Shown: one piece after another, positions 40,427 to 48,545 of the stretch
Layout of the letters: the number at the start of each line of letters is the position of its first letter
Position numbering within the stretch: position 1 is the stretch's first letter
Position numbers and translations under genes: made by a program
The notes under the pieces: model-generated
Database searches by the model: none
Seen by the model: only the letters and a program-made list of their open reading frames with translations
What the model was told of the DNA's origin: nothing
NCBI RefSeq assembly: GCF_018771565.1
Contig: NZ_CP076326.1
Span: 496,001-560,000, forward strand
Reading direction: 5' to 3'
DNA: 64,000 nt
Source of the DNA: Thermoflexus hugenholtzii
GTDB lineage: Bacteria > Chloroflexota > Anaerolineae > Thermoflexales > Thermoflexaceae

Positions 40427-42775
40427 ATGGATGGGGAGCGCGGGTATCCCTGGCATCTGCCGCCGGCCCTGGCCCTGCATCTCGAGATCCTCCGCTACCC
40501 GATCCTGGCCCGCCGGATCCGGGAGCGGATGCGCCAGGAGCTCTTCGCCCGCGGCATCATCACCCCCGAGGCCTTCGAGGCCGAGGTCCGGGAGAAGGCC
40601 CTGATCTCCCAGCGCCTGGAGGGGCTCACCGATCCCTTCGGCCAGGAGTCGGCGGAGGAATGGGAGGAGCGGCTGGCCCAGATCCGGGACCAGCTGACGG
40701 AGTTCTATTTCGCCTACAACCTCCCCCACAGCCTGTTCGTGGAGATCGTCCGCTCGGTGCTGGAGGAGCGGGCGCCGGGGCACCGCCCGGTGCTGACCTT
40801 CAACCCGGAGCTGGCCCCGGTGGAGGCCCTCTTCGCCCAGGCCGAGGCCTACGAGGCCGCGCCCCCGGAGCAGCGCAAGGCCGTGCTCCCCCATCTGAAG
40901 GAAATCCGCGTGGTGCTCATCAAGAGCATCATCAGCGATCAGCTGGCCTTCGTGGGGATCGCCCGGGAGCACTTCACGTCGGCGGACCTGCGGGCCATCT
41001 ACGAGCGGCGCATCGGGCAGGGGAAGATCGGGGGCAAGGCGGCGGGGATGATGCTGGCCTGGCGGGTGCTCCAGACTCCTGACCCGGAGGATCCCTTCCC
41101 CCTGGCCGAGCGGGTGGGCATCCCGGACTCCTGGTTCATCGGCGCGGACGTCTTCTACGAGTTCATGGAGCGCAACGGGCTGCTCCCCTACCTCAACCAG
41201 AAATACAAAACCGAGGAGGAGATCCGGGCGGAGTTCCCCGAGGTGCAGCACGCCTTCCTGGAGGGCCGCTTCCCGGGCTGGTTCGTCCAGCGGCTGCGGG
41301 ACCTGCTCCGGGAGATCGGGCCGCACCCTCTGATCGTGCGGTCCTCCAGCCTCCTGGAGGACAACTTCGGCGCTTCCTTCGCCGGCAAATACGAGAGCCA
41401 CTTCTGCCCCAACCAGGGCTCTCTGGAGGAGAACCTGGAGGCGCTGCTGACGGCCATCAAACGGGTTTACGCCAGCGTCTTCCACCCGGACCCCCTGATC
41501 TACCGGCGGCACGTGGGGCTGCTGGATTACGACGAGCGGATGGCCATCCTGCTCCAGAAGGTGGAGGGGATGCGCTACGGGCGCTACTTCTTCCCGCCCG
41601 TCGCGGGTGTCGCCTACTCCCGCAACCCCTTCCGCTGGAGCCCGCGCATCCGGCGGGAGGATGGCTTCGTGCGGATGGTGGTGGGCCTGGGCACCCGGGC
41701 GGTGGAGCGGGTGGCCCACGATTACCCCCGCATGGTCGCCCTCAGCCACCCGGGCCTGCGCCCGGAGAAGGACCCCCAGGCCATCGCCCGCTACGCCCAG
41801 CACTTCATCGACGTCATCGACCTGGAGGAGAACACCTTCCGCACCCTGCCGGTCCACGAGGTGCTGGCAGGGGATTACCCCGGCCTGGCTTACCTGGCCG
41901 TGGTCCACAAGGGGGACTACCTCCAGCCCCTCATCGGCCGCAACGTGGACCCCCGCGCCCTGGTGCTCACCTTCGATCGCCTGCTCCAGGAGACGGACTT
42001 CGCGCCGCTGATGCGGGCGGTGCTGCGCAAGCTGGAGCGCTACTACGGCCGCCCGGTGGACGTGGAGTTCGCGGTCCTTCTGGGGGAGGGCCGGCCGCCC
42101 CGGCCGATGCTGCGGCTGCTCCAGTGCCGCCCGCAGACCGACCGGGAGCAGGCGGCCCGCCCCCGCATCCCCCGGGACGTCCCGGCGGAGGATGTCCTGT
42201 TCACTTCGTATCAGATGGTGCCCCACGGGGCGGTGTATAACATCCGCTACGTCGTCTACGTGGACCCGATGGCCTACACCCGCATCCCGGAGCTGAGCGC
42301 GCGTCTGGAGATCGCCCGGGTGATCGGGCGGCTGAACCGTCGGCTGGCGGGGGAGCGGTTCATCCTCATCGGCCCCGGGCGCTGGGGGAGCGTGAACCCG
42401 TATCTGGGGGTGAAGGTGGGCTACGCGGACATCTACAACGCCCGGGCCCTGGTGGAGATCGGGCTGCGGGGCGCTCAGGGGGCGCCCGAGCCCTCCTACG
42501 GCACGCATTTCTTCCGCGATCTCATCGAGGCGCAGATCTATCCCCTCGCCCTGATCCCGGACGACGAGCGGGCGGCCTTCCGGGCCGATTTCTTCCTCCG
42601 GGCGCCCAACATCCTCGCCGCGCTGCTGCCGGAGGAGGCCTCCCATGCGGGGGTGGTGAAGGTCATCGACATCCCCGCCGTGGCCAGCGGCCGGTATCTC
42701 CACCTGGTGATGGACGGCGATCAGGAAGAGGCCATGGCCTACCTGGGGCCGAAGGTGGAGGATCCGGGCGCCTGA
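40427..42775 (+). CDS. PEP synthase/PPDK-type ATP- and pyruvate-binding domain protein
   Basis: A 782-residue protein related to the N-terminal nucleotide-binding part of PEP synthase and pyruvate phosphate dikinase. The phosphate-binding segment LIVRSSSLLEDNFGASFAGKYES (about 302-325) is conserved, and QGKIGGKAAGMMLAW (about 205) is the G-G-K-A/G loop that starts the domain. RPMLRLLQCRPQ (about 565) is the usual end of the ATP-grasp unit. The phosphohistidine swivel domain and the PEP-binding barrel of true PEP synthase are not seen; the last 200 residues are different. It may act on a partner or be regulatory. It is followed by tgt. Confidence 0.8.
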   Translation: MDGERGYPWHLPPALALHLEILRYPILARRIRERMRQELFARGIITPEAFEAEVREKALISQRLEGLTDPFGQESAEEWEERLAQIRDQLTEFYFAYNLPHSLFVEIVRSVLEERAPGHRPVLTFNPELAPVEALFAQAEAYEAAPPEQRKAVLPHLKEIRVVLIKSIISDQLAFVGIAREHFTSADLRAIYERRIGQGKIGGKAAGMMLAWRVLQTPDPEDPFPLAERVGIPDSWFIGADVFYEFMERNGLLPYLNQKYKTEEEIRAEFPEVQHAFLEGRFPGWFVQRLRDLLREIGPHPLIVRSSSLLEDNFGASFAGKYESHFCPNQGSLEENLEALLTAIKRVYASVFHPDPLIYRRHVGLLDYDERMAILLQKVEGMRYGRYFFPPVAGVAYSRNPFRWSPRIRREDGFVRMVVGLGTRAVERVAHDYPRMVALSHPGLRPEKDPQAIARYAQHFIDVIDLEENTFRTLPVHEVLAGDYPGLAYLAVVHKGDYLQPLIGRNVDPRALVLTFDRLLQETDFAPLMRAVLRKLERYYGRPVDVEFAVLLGEGRPPRPMLRLLQCRPQTDREQAARPRIPRDVPAEDVLFTSYQMVPHGAVYNIRYVVYVDPMAYTRIPELSARLEIARVIGRLNRRLAGERFILIGPGRWGSVNPYLGVKVGYADIYNARALVEIGLRGAQGAPEPSYGTHFFRDLIEAQIYPLALIPDDERAAFRADFFLRAPNILAALLPEEASHAGVVKVIDIPAVASGRYLHLVMDGDQEEAMAYLGPKVEDPGA

Positions 42776-42819
42776 GATCGACCCAGCCGGAAACCTGACG
42801 GAGCTCGGGGGACGAGGCG

Positions 42820-43953
42820 ATGCGCGTGGAGCCCATCCGGTTCACCCTCCTCGCCCGGGACGGCCGGGCGCGGGCGGGTTTCCTGGACACCCCTCACGGC
42901 CGGATCCCGACGCCGTGCTTCGCCCCGGTGGGCACCCAGGGGGCGGTCAAGACGGTGCCGGCGTGGGACCTGGAGGCCCTGGGGGCGAAGCTCATCCTGG
43001 CCAACACCTATCACCTCTACCTGCGGCCCGGGGACGAGCGGATCGCCCGCCTGGGGGGCCTGCACCGCTTCATGGGCTGGAACGGCCCCATCCTCACCGA
43101 CAGCGGCGGCTTCCAGATCTTCAGCCTCCAGGGGCTGCGGGAGGTGGACGACGACGGGGTGACCTTCCGCTCCCACCTGGACGGCTCCCTCCACCGCTTC
43201 ACCCCGGAGAAGGCGATCCGCATCCAGGAGAACCTGGGGGCGGATCTGATCATGTGCCTGGACGAGTGCCCGCCTCCCATGGATTACGATTACAACGTGC
43301 GGGCTCTGGAGCGGACCCACCGGTGGGCGGAGCGGTGCCGGGCGGCCCACACCCGCCCGGATCAGGCCCTCTTCGGCATCGTGCAGGGCGGGGTCTTCGA
43401 GGACTTGCGGGCCCGGAGCGCCCGCTTCCTGATCGGCCTGGATTTCCCGGGCTACGCCATCGGCGGGCTCTCGGTGGGCGAGCCCAAAGCCCTCACCTAC
43501 CGGGTCCTGGAGCTCATGGACGCCCTGCTGCCGGAGGAGAAGCCCCGTTACCTGATGGGCGTGGGGACCCTTCTGGATTTCGTGGAGGCGGTGGCGCGGG
43601 GGGTGGACCTCTTCGATTGCGTGATGCCCACCCGGGTGGCCCGCCACGGGACGGCGATCACGCGAACGGGGCGCCTGAACCTGCGCAACGCCCTCTACGC
43701 GGAGGACCCCCGGCCCATCGATGAGGCGTGCGGCTGCCCCACCTGCGGGCGCTTCTCCCGGGCCTACCTGCGCCACCTGTTCAACGTCGGGGAGCCCCTG
43801 GCGATGTATCTCACCACCCTGCACAACCTCTACACGATGTTCCGGTTCATGGAGGACATGCGGCAGGCCATCCTCGAAGGACGCTTCGCCGGGTTCCGGG
43901 CCGCCGTCCTGGAGGCCCACGCCGCCCTGGCCCCGGAGGAGGCCGACGGATGA
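42820..43953 (+). CDS. tgt: Queuine tRNA-ribosyltransferase
   Basis: This 377-residue enzyme exchanges guanine 34 for preQ1 in tRNAs with GUN anticodons, an early step of queuosine formation. Catalytic and substrate motifs are present: LTDSGGFQIFSL (about residue 93), CLDECPPPMDYDYN, GIVQGGVFEDLR, GYAIGGLSVGEP and DCVMPTRVARHGTAI. The zinc site is CGCPTCGRFSRAYLRHL with a later His in TTLHNLYTM. Length is normal. The ATG at 42820 is the first in frame after the upstream gene. Its stop overlaps the HAD phosphatase start (ATGA). No other queuosine gene is in the window. Confidence 0.96.
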   Translation: MRVEPIRFTLLARDGRARAGFLDTPHGRIPTPCFAPVGTQGAVKTVPAWDLEALGAKLILANTYHLYLRPGDERIARLGGLHRFMGWNGPILTDSGGFQIFSLQGLREVDDDGVTFRSHLDGSLHRFTPEKAIRIQENLGADLIMCLDECPPPMDYDYNVRALERTHRWAERCRAAHTRPDQALFGIVQGGVFEDLRARSARFLIGLDFPGYAIGGLSVGEPKALTYRVLELMDALLPEEKPRYLMGVGTLLDFVEAVARGVDLFDCVMPTRVARHGTAITRTGRLNLRNALYAEDPRPIDEACGCPTCGRFSRAYLRHLFNVGEPLAMYLTTLHNLYTMFRFMEDMRQAILEGRFAGFRAAVLEAHAALAPEEADG

Positions 43954-44735
43954 GCGCCGCGCCGCGGGCCCCGGAGATCGCGGCGGTCCTCCTCGATCTC
44001 GACGGCACCCTCTACACCGCGGAGGGACCGATCCCGGGCGCCGCCGAGGCGGTGCGGGCCCTCCGGGCGCGCGGGGTGGCCGTCCGTTTCGTCACCAACA
44101 CCACCACCCGCAGCCGCCGCGCCCTGGCGGAGCGGCTGAACCGCATGGGCTTCCCGGCCGCCCCGGAGGAGATCTACAGCCCGCCCTGGGCGGCAGGCCG
44201 TTTCCTGCGAGCCCGGGGCGCCCGGGCCTTCCTGCTGGTGCCGGAGAGCGCGCGGGAGGACTTCGCGGGCGTCCCGGAGGACGACCAGCGGCCGGATTAC
44301 GTGGTGGTGGGGGATCTGGGGGAGGACTGGACCTTCGAGCGCCTGAACTGGGCCTTCCGGCTGATCCTGGAGGGGGGCGCCGGCCTCATCGGCCTGGGAC
44401 GGACCCGCTACTGGCGGGCGGCCGATGGGCTCCGGCTGGACGTGGGGCCTTTCCTCGCGGCCCTGGAGGAGGCCACCGGGCGGAAGGCCCTCATCCTGGG
44501 GAAGCCGGACCCCGCTTTCTTCCGGATGATCCTGGAGGATCTGGGGGTGCCGCCGGAGCGGGCGGCGATGGTGGGGGACGACATCGAGATCGACGTCGGC
44601 GGGGCCCAGGGGGTTGGGATGCGGGGCCTCCTGGTGCGGACCGGCAAGTTCCGCCCGGCGGACCTGGAGGGATCGATCCGCCCGGACGCCGTGCTAGGCT
44701 CCGTGGCCGAGCTGCCCGCGTGGCTGTTCGGGTAA
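43950..44735 (+). CDS. HAD-superfamily phosphatase, class IIA
   Basis: A 261-residue HAD hydrolase of the NagD/HDHD2-like group. The nucleophile motif is LLDLDGTLYTAEGPIPGAAEAV (D-x-D near residue 17), motif 2 is RFVTNTTTRSRRAL, motif 3 lysine lies in LILGKPDPAFF, and motif 4 is AAMVGDDIEIDVGGAQGVGM. The cap between motifs 2 and 3 is the class IIA alpha/beta type. Substrates in this group vary, including nucleotides, phosphoglycolate and pyrophosphate-like compounds. It overlaps tgt by four bases and is followed by a bidirectional hairpin. Confidence 0.88.
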   Translation: MSAAPRAPEIAAVLLDLDGTLYTAEGPIPGAAEAVRALRARGVAVRFVTNTTTRSRRALAERLNRMGFPAAPEEIYSPPWAAGRFLRARGARAFLLVPESAREDFAGVPEDDQRPDYVVVGDLGEDWTFERLNWAFRLILEGGAGLIGLGRTRYWRAADGLRLDVGPFLAALEEATGRKALILGKPDPAFFRMILEDLGVPPERAAMVGDDIEIDVGGAQGVGMRGLLVRTGKFRPADLEGSIRPDAVLGSVAELPAWLFG

Positions 44736-44740
44736 CCTCA

Positions 44741-44773
44741 CCGGCGGGGGCGCCCGGTCAGCGCCCCCGCCGG
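44741..44773. terminator. Hairpin between convergent genes, probably bidirectional terminator
   Basis: A perfect 13-bp stem, CCGGCGGGGGCGC with GCGCCCCCGCCGG, encloses a seven-base loop. It lies six bases after the HAD stop and 14 bases from the stop of the convergent secreted-protein gene. T-tracts are minimal on either side, so efficiency is uncertain. Confidence 0.6.
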
Positions 44774-44786
44774 CGTTTCGCGAGGC

Positions 44787-46295
44787 TCACTTGCCCTTTC
44801 CCTTCTCCTGGCCGGGCGGCGTCTCCGGCCGCTTCTCCTGCCCGGGCGGGGTCTCAGGCCGCTGCTCCTGGTTGGGCTTGCTCTCGGGCCGGTTCTCCAG
44901 CCCGGGCGGCATCTCCGGCCGCTTCTCCAGCCCGGGCGGGGTCTCGGGCCGTCCGAGGCCCTTCTTCAGCGGCGTCGCCGGCCCGGCCTCCACGTTCTCA
45001 CAATGCGGGACGCCCATCATCCCTTCGTTGAAGGCCGCCAGGACCTCCGCCCAATGGATCAGGGTCTGGCCCTCCGGCGACGAGGCCGGGACGCCGGGGC
45101 TGTGGCTCCCGAACCAGGCCGTGGCGTCACTGATCACTGCCGCCACGGCCGGAGGCGGCGTCGCCCCGTTCGCCACGTTCAACACCGCCGCGATGTATTG
45201 ATGGGCCAGGATGTAATACGCGTCCCCGCGAGGCGCCGTCCAGAGGACCTCCAGCCAGGTCTTCCCGCTGGAGAAGAAGGGATCATTCGGGGAGTGGCCC
45301 TCCGGCCAGGCGTTCGGGTGGGTCTTCCAGAAGCCCTGGGTGAGGACGCAGCCGACCGGGCACGGTGGGGCCGTCAGGTGCACCACCGCCTCCGCCGTGC
45401 GGGTTTCATGGGTGTCCCCTTCGGTCAGGGTGGCGACGTTGTGGAGCTCCGCCGTGGCGTCGCAGACGCTCTCGTTGGTGATGGTCTTGTGGAAGGAGAC
45501 GGAGCCGGAGTCGTGGAAGGTCCACGGCCCGGTCTCGCTGGGCGCGCAGGTGAAGCCGGCAGGGCAGTGCTCCTCATCGCTCACCGAGGCGGATTCGTCC
45601 ACCTCGACCACCGTGGGCGAATTCGGCAGGGAGAAGCCCTCCTTGGGCTCCGGCCCGAAGGGCTCGCCGAGGTGCCCGGAGTGATTGGTGATGGTGACGA
45701 TGGCGTGGTTGCGATACAGGGCGCCCGGGATCGGGGTGAAGGGGATCTCGTAGGCATAACAGTGGGACTTGCCGGGCTCGAGCACCGGCTTTTCGCTGAC
45801 GTCTACCGTCACCGTGAGGAAGGGGGTGAAGTCCGTCACCGCAGGAGGATTCTTGTATTCCACGACGTCGGTGATCGCCAGGCCTTCGGTGGCCACCTCC
45901 CCCGTGTTGGTGACGCAGATGGTGCCGCGCACGCCGGCGGATTCGTGCTCCCCGACCTTCTGCCGGGTTGCCGCGATGGTATACGTCACCTCGCCGCTCT
46001 CCCCGCGGGCGAGGGTCAGGGAATCTGGAGACACCGACTTGGTGAGGGACCAGTCATAGGTGATGATCCGGGTCCAGAAGCCCTCCGCGGTTTTGTCGGC
46101 CTCAATCGAGGTGCCGGACTGGTCCTGCTGGGGGTCCGCGCGGGGCGGGGCGATCTCCCGACCTCCTGTCCATCCGGAGACCACGGCGGCGAGGCCAGAG
46201 GAGCTTCCGGCCGCCGCCATCGCGGTGCCGAAGGCCACCAGGGCCAGGGCCGCCACGCCGATCACGACGGTCAGCCTCAACCATCCGCTTCGCAT
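44787..46295 (-). CDS. Secreted protein with a WKTHP motif and a 10-residue repeat tail
   Basis: A 502-residue exported protein. The start MRSGWLRLTVVIGVAALALVAFG ... AMAAAG is a signal peptide. The middle (about 75-300) looks like bacterial Ig-like/DUF11-type beta domains with repeated cysteines and segments such as CVTNTGEVATEGLAITDVV. Residues about 310-345 contain CPVGCVLTQGFWKTHPNAWP, a motif found in uncharacterised surface proteins. The C terminus is five 10-residue repeats of the type RPETPPGQEK and a GKGK end. It is possibly cell-wall associated through the basic, proline-rich tail. AGGAGGTGACC precedes the ATG, and a TATAAT box is at 46378. The function is unknown. Confidence 0.8.
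   Translation of the reverse strand: MRSGWLRLTVVIGVAALALVAFGTAMAAAGSSSGLAAVVSGWTGGREIAPPRADPQQDQSGTSIEADKTAEGFWTRIITYDWSLTKSVSPDSLTLARGESGEVTYTIAATRQKVGEHESAGVRGTICVTNTGEVATEGLAITDVVEYKNPPAVTDFTPFLTVTVDVSEKPVLEPGKSHCYAYEIPFTPIPGALYRNHAIVTITNHSGHLGEPFGPEPKEGFSLPNSPTVVEVDESASVSDEEHCPAGFTCAPSETGPWTFHDSGSVSFHKTITNESVCDATAELHNVATLTEGDTHETRTAEAVVHLTAPPCPVGCVLTQGFWKTHPNAWPEGHSPNDPFFSSGKTWLEVLWTAPRGDAYYILAHQYIAAVLNVANGATPPPAVAAVISDATAWFGSHSPGVPASSPEGQTLIHWAEVLAAFNEGMMGVPHCENVEAGPATPLKKGLGRPETPPGLEKRPEMPPGLENRPESKPNQEQRPETPPGQEKRPETPPGQEKGKGK
44802..44951 (-). repeat. Five 30-bp tandem repeats encoding the proline-rich tail
   Basis: Five in-frame 30-base units encode the 10-residue repeats of the secreted protein: three are close to RPETPPGxEK, one is RPEMPPGLEN and one RPESKPNQEQ. 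The DNA is also repetitive, so copy number may vary between strains. Confidence 0.88.
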
Positions 46296-46372
46296 GGGTC
46301 ACCTCCTCTCCATTGCTGAGGCGTTTTCTGCCTGAAATACCGTTTGATGCCGCTCGAAGGATACGGTTATGG

Positions 46373-46378
46373 ATTATA
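46373..46378 (-). promoter_or_regulatory. TATAAT box with flanking CCATAAC repeats upstream of the secreted-protein gene
   Basis: Minus-strand TATAAT (46378-46373) lies 77 bases before the ATG in a notably AT-rich island (46360-46405). Two direct CCATAAC copies bracket it on the same strand and could be regulator sites. No good -35 is visible, which would fit an activated promoter. Confidence 0.5.
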
Positions 46379-46474
46379 TAACCTAAGTTATGGAATTTTT
46401 ACTTTTGAGGCGGACGGATCCAACCATCGATTTCGGGGTTCCGGGCGGGGGGAAGGGGTGGGGCGGTTTCGGTT

Positions 46475-46520
46475 CCCGCCCGGAGGGCGGGGTTAGGGAC
46501 CGTTCCGTCCTCCGGGCGGG
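46475..46520 (-). terminator. GC-rich hairpin after the glutamate dehydrogenase gene
   Basis: CCCGCCCGGAGG and CCTCCGGGCGGG form a 12-bp stem around a 22-base loop, 17 bases after the stop. A smaller CCCGCCC-GGA-GGGCGGG hairpin lies within. There is no T-run, so it may protect the 3' end rather than terminate by itself. Confidence 0.4.
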
Positions 46521-46537
46521 TGTCGGTGGGGTTGGCC

Positions 46538-47872
46538 TCAGGGGTAGATCCCCCGGATGAGGGTGGCCTGGGCGACGCGCCAGATGGCCAGGGCCTGGGC
46601 CGCCGTGCGGTAGTCGCCGCGCTGGAGGCCGTAGGGGCGCAGCTCCTCCTCCTTGGCCAGCACCTCGTAGAAGGCCCGCTTCAGGATCCGCTCCATTCGG
46701 CTGTTGATCTCCTCCTCCGTCCAGAAGAACGACTGCAGGTCCTGCACCCACTCGAAGTAGGAAGCGATCACCCCGCCGGCGTTGCACAGGATGTCCGGGA
46801 TGATGAAAACCCCCTTCTCGATTAGGATCTCGTCGGCCTCCGGGGTGGTGGGGCCGTTGGCGCCCTCGGCCAGGATGCGGGCCTGGACGGAGGGGGCGTT
46901 CTCCGCGGTGATCTGGTTCTCCAGGGCGGCGGGGATGAGCACATCCACCTTCAGTGTGAGCAGCACCGCGTTGGAGATAGGTTCCCCTTCGGGGAACCCC
47001 ACCACGGTCCGGTTCCGGCGGACGTGCTCCATCAGCCGGGGGATGTCCAGCCCCTTCGGGTGGTAGACGCCGCCGTGGACGTCGCTGACGGCCACCACCT
47101 TCGCTCCCATCTGGTGGGCGGTGAGGGCGGCGTGGGAGCCCACGTTCCCGAAGCCCTGGACGGCGATCGTCGCCTGCTCGATGGGGATGCGGTTCACCCT
47201 CAGGGCCTCGGCCACCACCATCATCACCCCGCGGCCGGTGGCCTCCACCCGCCCCACCGTCCCCCCGATCTCCAGGGGTTTCCCGGTGACCACGGCGGGC
47301 TGGGTGAAGCCGGTGTGCGTGGAGTAGGTGTCCATGATCCAGGCCATGACCTGGGGGTTGGTCCCCACGTCCGGCGCGGGGACGTCCCCGCCGGGGTGCA
47401 TCAGCAGGCTGATCTCGGTGGCGTAGCGGCGGGTGAGGCGCTCCAGCTCCCGCGGGGAAAGGGAGTTGGGGTCCACGGCCACGCCGCCTTTGGCGCCTCC
47501 GTAGGGGATGTTCACCAGGGCGCACTTCCAGGTCATCCACATGGCCAGGGCCCGCACCTCCTCCAGGGTGACGTCCGGGTGGTAGCGGATGCCGCCCTTG
47601 GTGGGGCCGCGGACGGCGTTGTGGTGCACCCGGTAGCCGGTGAACATGCGAATGGAGCCATCGTCCATCTGGACGGGGAAGTTGACGATCAGCTCCCGTT
47701 TGGGGCGGCGCAGGAACTCGATCAGCCCCCGCTTGAGGGGGTGGCCGGAGGCTTCCAGGATGTGGGCGGCCTTGTCGAACTGGGCCAGGGCGGCCTGCCA
47801 GGCCTGCAGCCCCTTTCGGATGGCCTCCGGGGAAGCGTAAGAATGGGATGGGCTGTAGATCGGCGCTTCCAT
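46538..47872 (-). CDS. Glutamate dehydrogenase (Glu/Leu/Phe/Val family)
   Basis: A 444-residue NAD(P)-dependent dehydrogenase interconverting glutamate with 2-oxoglutarate and ammonia. The substrate-binding domain has [23 protein letters not shown] and the catalytic lysine region [36 protein letters not shown] follows, then the Rossmann fold with [13 protein letters not shown]. The C-terminal part has [18 protein letters not shown] and [14 protein letters not shown]. The ATG at 47872 ([12 protein letters not shown]) is preferred because GGGAGG lies seven bases upstream; in-frame ATGs at 47887 and 47914 are alternatives. It is transcribed alone. Cofactor choice was not assessed. Confidence 0.93.
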   Translation of the reverse strand: MEAPIYSPSHSYASPEAIRKGLQAWQAALAQFDKAAHILEASGHPLKRGLIEFLRRPKRELIVNFPVQMDDGSIRMFTGYRVHHNAVRGPTKGGIRYHPDVTLEEVRALAMWMTWKCALVNIPYGGAKGGVAVDPNSLSPRELERLTRRYATEISLLMHPGGDVPAPDVGTNPQVMAWIMDTYSTHTGFTQPAVVTGKPLEIGGTVGRVEATGRGVMMVVAEALRVNRIPIEQATIAVQGFGNVGSHAALTAHQMGAKVVAVSDVHGGVYHPKGLDIPRLMEHVRRNRTVVGFPEGEPISNAVLLTLKVDVLIPAALENQITAENAPSVQARILAEGANGPTTPEADEILIEKGVFIIPDILCNAGGVIASYFEWVQDLQSFFWTEEEINSRMERILKRAFYEVLAKEEELRPYGLQRGDYRTAAQALAIWRVAQATLIRGIYP

Positions 47873-48098
47873 GCGATCGCCTCCCATAACCCCTCCTTGC
47901 GCACGGATGCTCATAAATTCCGGAGGGCCAGCCGATGCTGGCCCTCCGGGAACCGTCGGGTTCGGGATGGAAGTTTACACCCAGCCCCGCAACCGCTTTC
48001 ATTCTACCCGGAAGAGGCCGCTCCGTCAACCCGGCGCGCCCGGCGAATCGCCTCGCCCCGGGCTTTCCCATTCGGGAGACGGGGCGATCGCTGAACGC

Positions 48099-48127
48099 TT
48101 GACCGCGCGACCGGTAAGAATTAATAT
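48099..48127 (+). promoter_or_regulatory. Putative promoter upstream of the GAF kinase
   Basis: TTGACC (48099-48104), a 17-base spacer and TAATAT (48122-48127), in a locally AT-rich stretch with AACATTAACGG following. The kinase ATG is about 410 bases downstream, implying a long leader. Confidence 0.5.
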
Positions 48128-48289
48128 AACATTAACGGTTTCGGAAGGGATGTGAGGAAGGGACCCCGATGGAAGGCGTGGCGCTGCGTAGCCGGATCCA
48201 TCCCCTGAGAATGGAGGGGCAGGCCCTTCGGATTCCCTCGCTTCGGATTGCCTGGAGCGAAGGCCTCGTCCGCCGGATCGGATTTAAAC

Positions 48290-48312
48290 TTACCCCCTCC
48301 CCGGGGGGGTAA
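48290..48312 (+). other. Stable hairpin in the leader of the GAF kinase
   Basis: TTACCCCC (48290-48297) and GGGGGTAA (48305-48312) pair around a seven-base loop. It lies between the promoter candidate and the coding region. No T-run follows, so it could be an RNA stability or attenuation element. Confidence 0.4.
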
Positions 48313-48545
48313 ATCGCCCTCCCTTCGTGCCCTCCGACGTCCTCGTCAGGTGTGGCGGTCCCCGCTTGCCCGGGCGATCCCGGTGGGCTTCCCCGCGCTT
48401 TCCGAGCCCCTTCGGGAATGCAGGGGGCATCTTCCTGAATCCCCTGGCGGTATCTCAGAGGGAGCGGTGTGCCGCCCCCCGACGTCGGGGATCCGGGTGG
48501 AGGGGGGCACCGAAGGGGCGATCCTGGAAACCTTAGGGAGGGGGA

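Larger units (their letters stand above)
47873..48545. other. Intergenic stretch between divergent glutamate dehydrogenase and kinase genes
   Basis: No convincing gene is seen in these 673 bases, although frames are open. It holds the ribosome site of the dehydrogenase, a plus-strand promoter candidate (48099-48127) and the hairpin TTACCCCC/GGGGGTAA at 48290-48312. The stretch 48330-48540 is GC-rich and forms the long leader of the downstream kinase. It was checked by eye for known riboswitch motifs and none was recognised. Confidence 0.5.

Noticed and set aside
47873-47880. GCGATCGC octamer (HIP1-like)
   Set aside because: A single copy overlapping the glutamate dehydrogenase ribosome-site spacer is not evidence for a dispersed HIP1-type repeat.
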